Shown in pieces: positions 1 to 7,390 of a stretch of DNA of 50,295 bases (position 1 is the first letter of the stretch; every line of letters starts with the position of its first letter). The stretch is from DASUAO01 sp046484625 (GTDB taxonomy: Bacteria > Actinomycetota > Acidimicrobiia > IMCC26256 > PALSA-555). Both the position numbers and the translations under genes were made by a program. The DNA is taken from contig JAWOIO010000118.1 in NCBI GenBank assembly GCA_046484625.1, positions 1 through 50,295 on the forward strand, written 5' to 3'. Below the pieces are notes generated by a model. That model was not told the DNA's origin, made no database searches, and worked only from the letters and a program-made list of their open reading frames with translations.

Positions 1-280
1 CCTGGAAGATCACGCCGACGCCTCGCTGGCGGTACTCGGTGAGCGCCGCGCCCGTGAGTGCTGTCACCTCGCTGTCCCCGACGTGCACGGTGCCCGAAGT
101 GGGCGTGAGCAACGACGACAGCACCGAGAGCAGGGTCGTCTTGCCGCACCCGCTCGCGCCGAGCAGGAGCACGAGCTGACCGGACTTCAGCTCGAGGCTG
201 AAGTGGTCGAACGGGCGCACCGCGTAGCCGCCGCTCGAGTACTCGATGGTGAGGTCGCGAATGGTGACGTCGGGCATCAT
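1..280 (-). CDS. ABC transporter ATP-binding protein (N-terminal part, cut by window edge)
   Basis: This is the nucleotide-binding subunit of an ABC transporter. It would power the FtsX-type permease encoded just upstream on the same strand. Only the first roughly 93 residues are inside the window and the rest runs off the left edge. A clear Walker A motif, GASGCGKTT, follows a typical beta-strand start and a loop rich in Ser and Gly. The Walker B, signature and H-loop regions lie outside the window. The start codon at 280 overlaps the permease stop as ATGA, so the two genes are translationally coupled. A second ATG follows immediately and could also be used. The substrate cannot be told. Pairs of this kind (LolD/MacB/DevA-like) usually export lipids, peptides or antibiotics. 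Confidence 0.85.
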   Translation of the reverse strand, partial: MMPDVTIRDLTIEYSSGGYAVRPFDHFSLELKSGQLVLLLGASGCGKTTLLSVLSSLLTPTSGTVHVGDSEVTALTGAALTEYRQRGVGVIFQ

Positions 281-1320
281 GCGCCCCCGAACGCGAGCGC
301 CGGATCGGTCGTGATCGCGCGGCGTACGGCGGCCAGGCTGGCCAGCACTCCCACCACGATTCCGACGATGACGATGCGAACCATCGACCCGCTGGTCAGC
401 GTCACCGGCAACGGCATCCCCATGCGCAGGAGGTACGCGAGCGGCACGGCCAGGAGCGCCGCGATCACCGCCACGACCAGCGACTGGATCATGAGCCCGC
501 CCACGATGAGTCGCTTCGGCGAACCCGTCGCGCGCAGCACGGCGAAGTCGCGGGTGCGTTCGATCGCGGTGAGGTAGACGATGGCACCGATCACCCCGGC
601 GGCGATGAGCCACGTGAGGAGGGCGACGAAGTCGATCGTCGACGCGGCGCTTCCGATCGCGATCCGCATGTCCTCGATGGCCGCGCCGTTCGTCACCACG
701 GACGTGCCGGGGGGCAAGGTCTCGGGGCGGCCGCGGACGGCGATGCCCATCACGAGGGGCTGGCCGTCGACAGCCACCTGCTGGGCCCCGCGGACGCTCA
801 GGAAGACGGTCGGTGCCCCACCGTTGAAGTTTCCATCCTTGACTCGTCCGACGACCCGGAACGAGCCGCTCGTCGTCGCGAGTCGGTCGCCGACCTCGAC
901 GTCGATGCCGTCGCCGACGACCGCCTCGCGGGGCGCCGCGGGTGCCCGCCCCTCGGTGAGGGTGGGGCCACCGCGCTGCAGATCGAAGCCGATGAGGTTC
1001 ACGGTCTGGCGCTTGCCGGTCGAGACCGTGGCGCGTCCGGTGACGACCGGCTCGGCCGAGCGCACCCCGGGTGTCGCCTGCAACTCGTCGACGACCGAGG
1101 CGGCCAGTACCGCGGTGCTGGAGAAGACGCCCTCGCTGCCCTCGCGGACCACCCAGGTGTCGCTGTCGAAGCTCGTCACGAGCTTCGCGGGTTCGTCCGC
1201 GAGCGTCTGCTTGATGCCGTCGATGGCGACTGCGATCCCGAACACCAGCGCGGTGACCGCGATCGCGATCAGGAAGCGTCGGAACCGGAACTGCAAGTCC
1301 CGCGTACTGATCAACCACAT
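277..1320 (-). CDS. FtsX-like ABC transporter permease
   Basis: This is the membrane subunit of the ABC exporter whose ATPase follows it. The 347-residue product has one transmembrane segment near the N-terminus (about residues 13-35), a large extracytoplasmic domain (about 40-225) and three transmembrane segments in the C-terminal third (about 229-250, 275-297 and 315-333). That is the 1+3 layout of the FtsX/MacB/DevC family. The ATG at 1320 was chosen because the protein then begins MWLISTRDLQF right before the first membrane segment. Extending further upstream adds residues with no family character. The stop overlaps the ATPase start by 4 bp. The substrate is unknown. Confidence 0.85.
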   Translation of the reverse strand: MWLISTRDLQFRFRRFLIAIAVTALVFGIAVAIDGIKQTLADEPAKLVTSFDSDTWVVREGSEGVFSSTAVLAASVVDELQATPGVRSAEPVVTGRATVSTGKRQTVNLIGFDLQRGGPTLTEGRAPAAPREAVVGDGIDVEVGDRLATTSGSFRVVGRVKDGNFNGGAPTVFLSVRGAQQVAVDGQPLVMGIAVRGRPETLPPGTSVVTNGAAIEDMRIAIGSAASTIDFVALLTWLIAAGVIGAIVYLTAIERTRDFAVLRATGSPKRLIVGGLMIQSLVVAVIAALLAVPLAYLLRMGMPLPVTLTSGSMVRIVIVGIVVGVLASLAAVRRAITTDPALAFGGA

Positions 1321-1341
1321 TTCAGAATGCCCGTCCCCTGT

Positions 1342-1357
1342 ATCCCGGAGCCGGGAT
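1342..1357. other. short inverted repeat in the gap before the permease
   Basis: ATCCCGG and CCGGGAT are separated by two bases and can form a 6-bp stem with a 4-nt loop. The repeat sits in the 157-bp gap (1321-1477) between the mycothiol-type enzyme and the permease, both on the minus strand. It could terminate the upstream operon or lie in the permease leader. No T-run follows it on either strand, so a classical intrinsic terminator is not supported. Nothing else is evident in this gap. Confidence 0.3.
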
Positions 1358-1477
1358 CCTTGTCGAACGGTCGATCCCGTGCAAGCGTTGGTGCTCAATC
1401 GCTCGGTGTCGTTCAGCGACGAGCCACGATGGTGGGCAGGTCGCCGGGACTGACGCCCGACGCCGAGGGGACGACCG

Positions 1478-2125
1478 CTACGCGGCGAGTCGGCTTGCCA
1501 GCTCGGCCTGACCGTCGCCCGAGAGCTCGGGCAGCGCCGCCGGGCGGCCCGACGCCGCGAGGATCAGCGCCTCGGCCGGACCGCTGACCTCCGGGCCCTC
1601 CCCGAACGTCCAGTCGACGTCGGTCGCGCGCCAGCTCAGGCCCCTCATCCGCTGCTTCGACTTCAGGAAGCCGCCGATGGTCGGGAGTGCGTCGAGCGCG
1701 GCGGTGAGCCGCTCGGCGGGGATCGTGCGCGGTCGGCCGAGGGGACGCCGGATGTCCTGGTGGTGGATGAGGAGGTCGACCATCCCCTCCTTCTCGGAGA
1801 TCACCTTCGTGATGCCCTTGCGGGTGTGGTCCCTGGCCACTGCGGACCACGCGTCGCGGATCTCGGCGGCGCTGTGTGCCGACCCGTACTCGCGCGAGAT
1901 CTCGAAGGATCCCTTCGGGACGCTGAAGCCGTTCTTCGCGACCTCCACGAGGATCTTCGACATCGGTGCGGTGTGCCCGACGACCATGTGCGAGACGACG
2001 TCGCGGACCCGCCACCCCTCGCAGAGGCTCATCGCGTCGAACTCGGCATCCTGCAGCTCACCGAGGGCCGCGGCGATGTCACTCGACTCGTCCCAGAGCA
2101 TTCGCTCGTACTCGTGGTCAGCCAT
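1478..2125 (-). CDS. maleylpyruvate isomerase family mycothiol-dependent enzyme
   Basis: The 215-residue product belongs to the DinB/MDMPI four-helix superfamily, whose actinobacterial members use mycothiol and a metal ion for isomerase or transferase reactions. Recognisable family blocks are LCEGWRVRDVVSHMVVGHT near residues 34-52, which carries metal-ligand-type histidines, and HHQDIRRPLGRPR near the middle. The real substrate is not known, since most members of this broad family are uncharacterised. The ATG at 2125 is preceded by a good Shine-Dalgarno sequence, AAGGAG. The gene follows the MerB-like gene on the same strand after a 74-bp gap, so it may be the last gene of that operon. Mycothiol use points to an actinobacterium. 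Confidence 0.85.
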   Translation of the reverse strand: MADHEYERMLWDESSDIAAALGELQDAEFDAMSLCEGWRVRDVVSHMVVGHTAPMSKILVEVAKNGFSVPKGSFEISREYGSAHSAAEIRDAWSAVARDHTRKGITKVISEKEGMVDLLIHHQDIRRPLGRPRTIPAERLTAALDALPTIGGFLKSKQRMRGLSWRATDVDWTFGEGPEVSGPAEALILAASGRPAALPELSGDGQAELASRLAA

Positions 2126-2204
2126 CCGGCTCTCCTTGGATCGGCGGCATCATCGTTGATCGATCGGACGCCCGTCCAACACTCTGCCGCGGTCACGGCG
2201 GTCA

Positions 2205-2630
2205 TCAGGGAAGGGCCCAGAAGTCACCCAAGCAGTGGAACAGGAGCGTCGGATCGCTCGGTGCCTCCGCGCGCACCGACACCTCGATCTCGGTACCGCA
2301 GTCGGCGCACTCCGTGGAGATCGTCCCGGCGACGCCGAGCGCCGCGCAGATGCCGAACGCATCCCAGGCGCAGTTGCCGAACCAGGAGCGGCCCGCAGCC
2401 TCGACGCGGTAGGGCGTGGGCACGGCCGAGAAGGGGTTGGCCATGTGGATCTCGTCCCGACCCGGGAACAGGACGAGCGCGTGGGCGTCGTGGAGACGCC
2501 GCCACGCGGCTGTGACGTCCGAGGCCGGCAGGTCCGCGCTCGCGGAGACCTCCGCCGCGGTCGGCGCTCGACCGAGCTCGACGAACCGGGAGTACGTCAG
2601 ATTGCGAATCGCGAGGTCGGGGTCGTCCAC
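2205..2630 (-). CDS. short MerB-like (alkylmercury lyase family) protein
   Basis: The 141-residue product resembles the organomercurial lyase fold. It has a helix-turn-helix-like N-terminal half (about residues 10-55) and then the NCAWDAFGICAALG block. In this block C87 and D90 keep the Cys-x-x-Asp spacing of the MerB active site. C108 and C111 form a pair not found in that arrangement in classical MerB. Classical MerB is about 212 residues and ends with a Cys-Cys motif and a further helix. Here the protein stops soon after FHC (C133), so one catalytic cysteine may be moved or lost. No mer genes are nearby, so a role in mercury resistance is doubtful. It starts at GTG 2630, 3 bp after the rsgA stop, with a GGAGGTG-type ribosome site inside the end of rsgA. 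Confidence 0.7.
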   Translation of the reverse strand: MDDPDLAIRNLTYSRFVELGRAPTAAEVSASADLPASDVTAAWRRLHDAHALVLFPGRDEIHMANPFSAVPTPYRVEAAGRSWFGNCAWDAFGICAALGVAGTISTECADCGTEIEVSVRAEAPSDPTLLFHCLGDFWALP

Positions 2631-2633
2631 CGC

Positions 2634-3623
2634 TCACCTCCTCCGGCGGCGGGCGTGTGTCTGCTCCCGCTGGGCCTGCTCGGCGACCTCACCGCGCAGG
2701 CGATGCCACGATGCGAGTCGTTGCGCGGCGAGCGATCCGTCGTCGACCGCGGCGCGCACCGCGCAGCCGGGCTCCGTGTCGTGCCCGCAGTCGGTGAACT
2801 TGCACTGCAGCGCCAGCTCCGCGATGTCGTCGAACGACTCCTCGACGGTCGCGGTGTCGGCCGACAGGCCCACGGCGCGCACGCCCGGCGTGTCGATCAG
2901 GCAGCCGCCCATGGGGAGCAGGTGCAGCTGGCGCGACGTCGTCGTGTGCCGCCCCTTGGCGTCCCCGCTGCGGACCTCGGCCGTGGCGGCCACATCCTCC
3001 CCGCACAGCGCGTTGGCGAGCGTGGACTTCCCGGCACCGGACTCGCCGACGGCGACCATGGTCGTGCCCGCCACCCGCTCGCCCAGCTCGTCCATTCCCG
3101 CGCCGGTCGGCGCCGAGACCGCGAGCACCTCCAGCTGGGGGTCGATCGCGCGTGCGTCTGCGAGTACGCCCTCGAGGTCGTCGGTCAGGTCCGCCTTCGT
3201 GAGCACCAGGAACGGGGTCGCCCCCGCATCGCGGGCCTGGGCGACGAAGCGCTGGACCCGCCCGGCCCGCACGGGACGGTCCAGCCCGCACAAGATCAGC
3301 ACGAGGTCGATGTTCGCGGCGACGACCGTGGGTGCGCCGGTCGACGGGTCGAGCCGTTCGAGCAGGGTCCGGCGGGGGAGGAGGTCGAGCACCGTGGTGC
3401 CGTCGGCGGTCACCCAGTCGCCGACGGCGAGAGGCGGGACGGCCGGGCGCAGGTGCAGATGGCGGGTCTCCTCGGCGAGGGTCGTGAGCACCGCGACCCC
3501 GTCGTGGCGGATCACCCGTCCGGGCTCGGCGTCACCGGGGACGGCATCGAGCGCACCCTGCCACCCGGCATCCCAGCCGAGCGCGACGAGCGCCGGATCG
3601 GGGGCTCGGTCAGGGCTGCCCAT
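2634..3623 (-). CDS. rsgA: ribosome small subunit-dependent GTPase A
   Basis: RsgA (YjeQ/EngC) is a circularly permuted GTPase that helps late maturation of the 30S ribosomal subunit in the cytoplasm. The 329-residue product shows the diagnostic motif order: G4 TKAD at 142-145, then the G1 P-loop GESGAGKST at 193-201, then G3 DTPG at 244-247. A C-terminal zinc knuckle follows with C274, C279, H281 and C287. An OB-like N-terminal region precedes the GTPase. The ATG at 3623 was chosen because it lies 17 bp after the upstream stop and gives a normal family length. The tail is very arginine-rich. It is odd to find this housekeeping gene inside a catabolic operon. Confidence 0.95.
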   Translation of the reverse strand: MGSPDRAPDPALVALGWDAGWQGALDAVPGDAEPGRVIRHDGVAVLTTLAEETRHLHLRPAVPPLAVGDWVTADGTTVLDLLPRRTLLERLDPSTGAPTVVAANIDLVLILCGLDRPVRAGRVQRFVAQARDAGATPFLVLTKADLTDDLEGVLADARAIDPQLEVLAVSAPTGAGMDELGERVAGTTMVAVGESGAGKSTLANALCGEDVAATAEVRSGDAKGRHTTTSRQLHLLPMGGCLIDTPGVRAVGLSADTATVEESFDDIAELALQCKFTDCGHDTEPGCAVRAAVDDGSLAAQRLASWHRLRGEVAEQAQREQTHARRRRR

Positions 3624-3640
3624 CCGCGTCCTGTCGTGCC

Positions 3641-4711
3641 TCAGGCCGACGGGGTGGTCGGCGCGGCGAAGCGCTCCTCGAGCCCGTAGAAGTGGAGCGG
3701 CGTGTCCCACAAGACAGCGCGTCGGTCCGCGTCACCGACGTCGGGGATCTTCTCCAGGAACTCCTCGACGGCGCCGGGGAACTCGGCGTCGGGGTGCGGG
3801 AAGTCGCTGGCCCACACGACGTGGTCGGAGCCGACGCGAGCGATCGTCGACGCGGCCAGGACGTCCTCCGGGTCGGACGAGATCACGCACTGACGCGCGA
3901 AGTACTCCGTCGGGGTGAGCGACAGGTCCGCGCACTCCACGTCGAGCATCCACTCGCGATGGTCGTCGAGGCGGGCGAGCCAGTAGGGGAGCCATCCCGT
4001 GCCCGACTCGAGGAATGCGACGCGCAGCCCGGGGTGGCGCTCGAGCACCCCGCCGAGGATGAGCGCCACCATGGCGGTCATCTGCTCCAGCGGGTGCGAG
4101 CACGCGTGGCGGGCCGCGAAGCCGGTGAACCGGTCGGAGCCGATCGTGATGCCGGACCGCACACCGAGGGCCTCGTGCACCGCGAGGACGCCGCTGGTCT
4201 CCTCGAGTGCTTCGTAGAACGGGGTCCACGACGGTGCGTCGAAGTAGTCGCCGCCGAAGTGGTTGGGGCGGATGAGCACCCCTGGGAGGCCGAGTCCCAC
4301 GGCGCGGTGCACCTCGGCCGCGGCGGCGACGGGGTCGCGGGGGACCACGCCGATCCCGGCGAGCCGCGCCGGCTCGGTGTCGCAGTAGTCGGCGATCCAG
4401 TCGTTGTACGCACGGCACGCGGCGGCCGATCCGTCGGCGTCGAGCTCGGGGATGAACGGCACGAACAGCCCCACCGACGGGAACAGGACCGCGGCGTCGA
4501 TCCCCTGCGTGTCCATCGCGCGGAGGTACGAGGGTGCGTCGAAGCCGTGGTCGAGCTGGTCGCGGAGCAGCTCGAGGTCACCGCACATCTGGAACGGGGT
4601 GGTCGCCGGGAGGTCGAACACGTCGGTGCCGGGCGGTGCGAACTCGGCGAACACGTGACCGGGCTCGACGACGTGACCGTCGGCATCGAGGATCGCGAGG
4701 TCGCCGTGCAT
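3641..4711 (-). CDS. amidohydrolase family protein (Amidohydro_2 TIM barrel)
   Basis: The 356-residue product is a metal-dependent hydrolase or decarboxylase of the amidohydrolase-2 group. This group is common in actinobacterial catabolic clusters and related to ACMSD and resorcylate decarboxylases. It begins with the typical DADGHVVEP segment (D11, H13, E16). Later family blocks are VHEALGVRSG, FLESGTGWLPYWLARLD and the closing SDFPHPDAEFP, whose aspartate is the usual metal and catalytic residue. The first block has D-x-H where many members have H-x-H, as is common in this subgroup. The ATG at 4711 lies 11 bp after the stop of the upstream SDR gene. The neighbours suggest a ring or carboxylate substrate, but the sequence does not show which. 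Confidence 0.85.
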   Translation of the reverse strand: MHGDLAILDADGHVVEPGHVFAEFAPPGTDVFDLPATTPFQMCGDLELLRDQLDHGFDAPSYLRAMDTQGIDAAVLFPSVGLFVPFIPELDADGSAAACRAYNDWIADYCDTEPARLAGIGVVPRDPVAAAAEVHRAVGLGLPGVLIRPNHFGGDYFDAPSWTPFYEALEETSGVLAVHEALGVRSGITIGSDRFTGFAARHACSHPLEQMTAMVALILGGVLERHPGLRVAFLESGTGWLPYWLARLDDHREWMLDVECADLSLTPTEYFARQCVISSDPEDVLAASTIARVGSDHVVWASDFPHPDAEFPGAVEEFLEKIPDVGDADRRAVLWDTPLHFYGLEERFAAPTTPSA

Positions 4712-4722
4712 GGTCGAGGCGC

Positions 4723-5478
4723 TCAGACGATCCGACGGGCGGCCATCCCGCCGTCGAGCGGGATCACCGAGCCACTGAGATAGGTGGAGGCGTCGGACGC
4801 GAGGAACGCGACGAGGTCGCAGACCTCCTCGCCGCGACCGATGCGCTGCATCGGGTTCGTCGCGGCGATCTGGGCCCGCAGCTTCTCGGGGTCGGGGGCC
4901 ATCCCGGAGAACTTCATGAAGAGCCCCGTGTCGGTGGCCGAAGGGGCGACGAGGTTCACCCGCACGTTGTCGGGCGCGTGCTCGATCGCGGCCTGCTTGC
5001 ACAGGTTCACGAGGGCGCCCTTCGCGGCGCAGTACGCGGCATGGCCGGGGGAGACGATGAGTCCGAGGGTGGAGCCGAGCGCGATCACCGAGCCGCCACC
5101 GTGCTCGACCATGTGCGGGATCGCGGCGCGCATGCAGAGGAACGGGCCCTTGAGGTCGACGTCGAGGACGTGCTGCCAGTCCTCGTCGGAGAGGTCGACG
5201 AGCGGAGTGACGTTCTCGATCGCGGCCGAGAGCACGAGGGTCGAGATCGGACCGAGGCCGGCGGCCTCCGCAACCATCGCGTCGACCGCGGACCGTGACG
5301 TGACGTCGCACGTGACCGCGACGCCGTGTCCACCAGCATCGGCGATCGCCGCCGCGGTCGCCGATGCTCCCTCGGCGTCGATGTCGGCGACCACCACCGT
5401 CTGGCCGTCCTGGGCGAGGCGATGCGCGATCGCGTCGCCCAGACCGGAGGCGCCGCCAGTGACGATCGCGATGCTCAT
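4723..5478 (-). CDS. short-chain dehydrogenase/reductase (SDR)
   Basis: The 251-residue product is a classical SDR oxidoreductase that uses NAD(P)(H). The Rossmann motif TGGASGLG is at 7-14 and the catalytic S136, Y149 and K153 are present. D31-x-D33 after the second strand favours NAD over NADP. Two usual markers are altered: the NNAG structural motif reads LSAAI near 83-87, and the tetrad Asn is replaced by D108. The ATG at 5478 overlaps the stop of the upstream SDR as ATGA, so the pair is co-translated. The substrate is unknown. The context suggests a hydroxyacyl or alcohol intermediate. Confidence 0.9.
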   Translation of the reverse strand: MSIAIVTGGASGLGDAIAHRLAQDGQTVVVADIDAEGASATAAAIADAGGHGVAVTCDVTSRSAVDAMVAEAAGLGPISTLVLSAAIENVTPLVDLSDEDWQHVLDVDLKGPFLCMRAAIPHMVEHGGGSVIALGSTLGLIVSPGHAAYCAAKGALVNLCKQAAIEHAPDNVRVNLVAPSATDTGLFMKFSGMAPDPEKLRAQIAATNPMQRIGRGEEVCDLVAFLASDASTYLSGSVIPLDGGMAARRIV

Positions 5479-6266
5479 CGGTAGACCGCCAGCCCACCGT
5501 CGGCCGGGATGATCGCCCCGCTCACGTACGACGACAGCTCGCTCGCGAGGAAGAGCGCGATGCGCGCGACGTCGTCGGCGGTGCCGAGGCGCCGCACCGG
5601 GATGTTCTTCTTGAGTCCCTCGACGAACTTCTCGGCGCCGGGCGTGGCGTCGAGGACCTTTCGGAAGCGGGGCGTGTCGATGGAGCCGGGCGCGATGACG
5701 TTCGCGCGCACGTTCGGGCCGTACTCGACGGCGATCTGCTTGGTGAGCAGCACGAGGCCGGCCTTCGCGGCACCGTACGCGGCGTAGCCCTCTGAGCCGA
5801 TCAAGCCCAGTGTCGATGCGGTGTTGATCACACTGCCGCCCTCGCCCTCCAGGAGCGCGGGGAGCGCGGCCCGGCAGGCCCAGAAGATCGCCGACAGGTT
5901 CGTCGCGATCGTGAGGTCCCAGTCCTCCTCGGTGCAGTCGACGAGGCGTCCCGACATCTGCACGGCGGCGTTGTTGTAGAGGACGTCGAGACGGCCGTAG
6001 CGATCCATCGCGGCGGCCACCATCGTGTCGACGTCGGCACGCACGGAGACGTCGGCGTGCACCGCGACGGCCTCGCTCCCGGACTCCTCCATCATGCGGA
6101 CCGTCTCGGCCGCACCCTCGTCGTTGTTGTCGGCGACGACCACGCGCGCGCCGTGGGCGCCGAAGAGCCGGGCGGCGGCGCGTCCCTGCCCCGATGCCGC
6201 GCCGGTGATGAGCGCGACCTTGTCGGGGAGCAGCGCGGTGAAGTCGAGCCCCGCCGCGATCGTCAT
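5475..6266 (-). CDS. short-chain dehydrogenase/reductase (SDR)
   Basis: The 263-residue product is a second classical SDR. It has TGAASGQG at 21-28, NNAA at 98-101, N123, S151, Y164 and K168, so the full catalytic tetrad is intact. D46 at the end of the second strand suggests NAD. It resembles its downstream neighbour in size and layout, but that neighbour has lost the NNAG motif, so the two may have diverged in substrate. The start at 6266 was chosen because it forms a 4-bp ATGA overlap with the stop of the isochorismatase-like gene. An in-frame ATG three codons upstream is possible. It ends overlapping the next SDR start in the same way. Confidence 0.9.
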   Translation of the reverse strand: MTIAAGLDFTALLPDKVALITGAASGQGRAAARLFGAHGARVVVADNNDEGAAETVRMMEESGSEAVAVHADVSVRADVDTMVAAAMDRYGRLDVLYNNAAVQMSGRLVDCTEEDWDLTIATNLSAIFWACRAALPALLEGEGGSVINTASTLGLIGSEGYAAYGAAKAGLVLLTKQIAVEYGPNVRANVIAPGSIDTPRFRKVLDATPGAEKFVEGLKKNIPVRRLGTADDVARIALFLASELSSYVSGAIIPADGGLAVYR

Positions 6267-6886
6267 GGGGCCCACACTGTCACGATCTCGTCGGTGGTGA
6301 GCCGGGTCGCGAGGGGTGCGAGGGTGTGCTCGACGACCGCTCTCGCGTAGTCGCGAGGCACGCCGGCGACCGCGTCGGTGGCGAGCACGACCCGGTACCC
6401 CAGGTCCACCGCCACCATCACGAGCCCGGTGATCCCGATGTTCACCGAGACGCCCGAGGCCACGATCGTGCGGACGCCGAGGTTCCGGAGGATCGCGTCG
6501 AGGTCGGTACCGGGGAAGGGGGTGAGGCCATGGCGACGGGCCGCGACCACATCGGCCGGGTCGGGGCCGAGCTCCGGCACGACCGCAGCCTCGGGGCTGC
6601 CCACGACGAGATGGGGATGACCCTTGGCGATCATGCGCAGCATCGGCGCGTTGTCGTTCGAGTCGGCGCGGTCGCCCCGGAACTCGGCGGTGCAGTGCAC
6701 GACGCGTGCCCCGGCCGACCGTGCGGCCGTCGCGAGGATGGCAATCCGGCCCACGACGCCGAGCGCGTCGACCTCGTCGGCGAGGGCGCGGATGACGGCG
6801 CGGTCACCCACCACGCCGCGCTGCATCTCCATCGTCACGAGCGCGGTGTGGGAGGGCTCGAGGAGCTCCGCGAGGTCGAGGGGCAC
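6263..6886 (-). CDS. isochorismatase-superfamily protein lacking the catalytic cysteine
   Basis: The 207-residue product has the cysteine-hydrolase (isochorismatase/nicotinamidase) fold. All three usual catalytic positions are changed. The Asp of the first strand is E20 (in VTMEMQRGVV), the Lys position is R118, and the nucleophilic Cys is G151 (in GVSVNIGITG). The cis-peptide region and the GYRVVLATDAVAGVP block are otherwise well kept, so this is a folded protein and not a decayed gene. Similar Cys-less actinobacterial relatives probably exist, and the function is unknown. It starts at GTG 6886, the first gene of the minus operon. A TAGCCT hexamer lies 6 nt before the GTG, and an 18-nt spacer separates it from CTGACA in the shared palindrome, which suggests a leaderless mRNA. 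Confidence 0.8.
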   Translation of the reverse strand: MPLDLAELLEPSHTALVTMEMQRGVVGDRAVIRALADEVDALGVVGRIAILATAARSAGARVVHCTAEFRGDRADSNDNAPMLRMIAKGHPHLVVGSPEAAVVPELGPDPADVVAARRHGLTPFPGTDLDAILRNLGVRTIVASGVSVNIGITGLVMVAVDLGYRVVLATDAVAGVPRDYARAVVEHTLAPLATRLTTDEIVTVWAP

Positions 6887-6907
6887 GCGCGGAGGCTACG
6901 CGCAAGT

Positions 6908-6921
6908 TGACAGCGGTGTCA
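6908..6921. promoter_or_regulatory. palindromic operator-like site 1 between divergent operons
   Basis: TGACAGCGGTGTCA is a perfect TGACA-N4-TGTCA palindrome followed by GG. It lies between the divergent starts at 6886 (minus) and 6946 (plus). Each arm doubles as a -35-like hexamer. On the plus strand TTGACA is 18 nt from CACGCT, which is 9 nt before ATG. On the minus strand CTGACA is 18 nt from TAGCCT, which is 6 nt before GTG. A repressor bound here would block both promoters. Four related sites exist in the window. Confidence 0.6.
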
Positions 6922-6945
6922 GGAAACGGCCACGCTTCGCCCCGA

Positions 6946-7371
6946 ATGGGAGAGCAGAAAACCCGCTACGACGACGTCTCGGAAGGTGACGCGGCGCCCG
7001 AGTTCAGCCACGAGCTCGGTCGCACCGACCTGGTGATGTACGCCGGCGCATCCGGGGACTTCAACCCGATGCACACCGACGAGGTGGCGGCCCAGGCTGC
7101 GGGACTCCCGAGCGTCTTCGGCCACGGGATGTTCACCATGGGCCTGCTCGCCAAGGCCGTGACCGACTACGTCGGCGTCGGCAACCTCCGGCTCTACAAG
7201 GTTCGCTTCACGAAGCAGACCTGGCCGGGCGAGGTGCTCACGACCCATGTGCGGGTCGCCAAGAAGTATGAGAACGACGGTGAACAGCTCGTCGACCTCG
7301 AGTGCGAAGTCGTCAACCAGGACGGTGCGGCGTTGGTCTCCGGACTCGCCACCGCCGCGCTCCCGGGCTGA
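6946..7371 (+). CDS. MaoC-like hydratase (single hotdog domain)
   Basis: The 141-residue product is a MaoC/(R)-hydratase family protein that adds water to enoyl-CoA thioesters. The hydratase-2 motif is clear: SGDFNPMH with catalytic D38 and H43, followed by A-x-x-A-G and FGHGMFTMG. It is a single hotdog domain, so it probably works as a dimer or with a partner, as ChsH1 does with ChsH2 in steroid side-chain degradation. A longer reading frame could start at TTG 6907. That would place the operator palindrome inside the coding region, so the ATG at 6946 is preferred. The downstream genes encode DUF35 and an Ltp-type thiolase, which is typical ChsH/Ltp company. Confidence 0.9.
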   Translation: MGEQKTRYDDVSEGDAAPEFSHELGRTDLVMYAGASGDFNPMHTDEVAAQAAGLPSVFGHGMFTMGLLAKAVTDYVGVGNLRLYKVRFTKQTWPGEVLTTHVRVAKKYENDGEQLVDLECEVVNQDGAALVSGLATAALPG

Positions 7372-7390
7372 CGATCCGCCGTCGCGGCCC

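Noticed and set aside
4712..5497. An upstream in-frame extension of the amidohydrolase across the SDR gene
   Set aside because: The extension is an arginine-rich out-of-frame copy of the SDR gene. The family N-terminus begins at ATG 4711.
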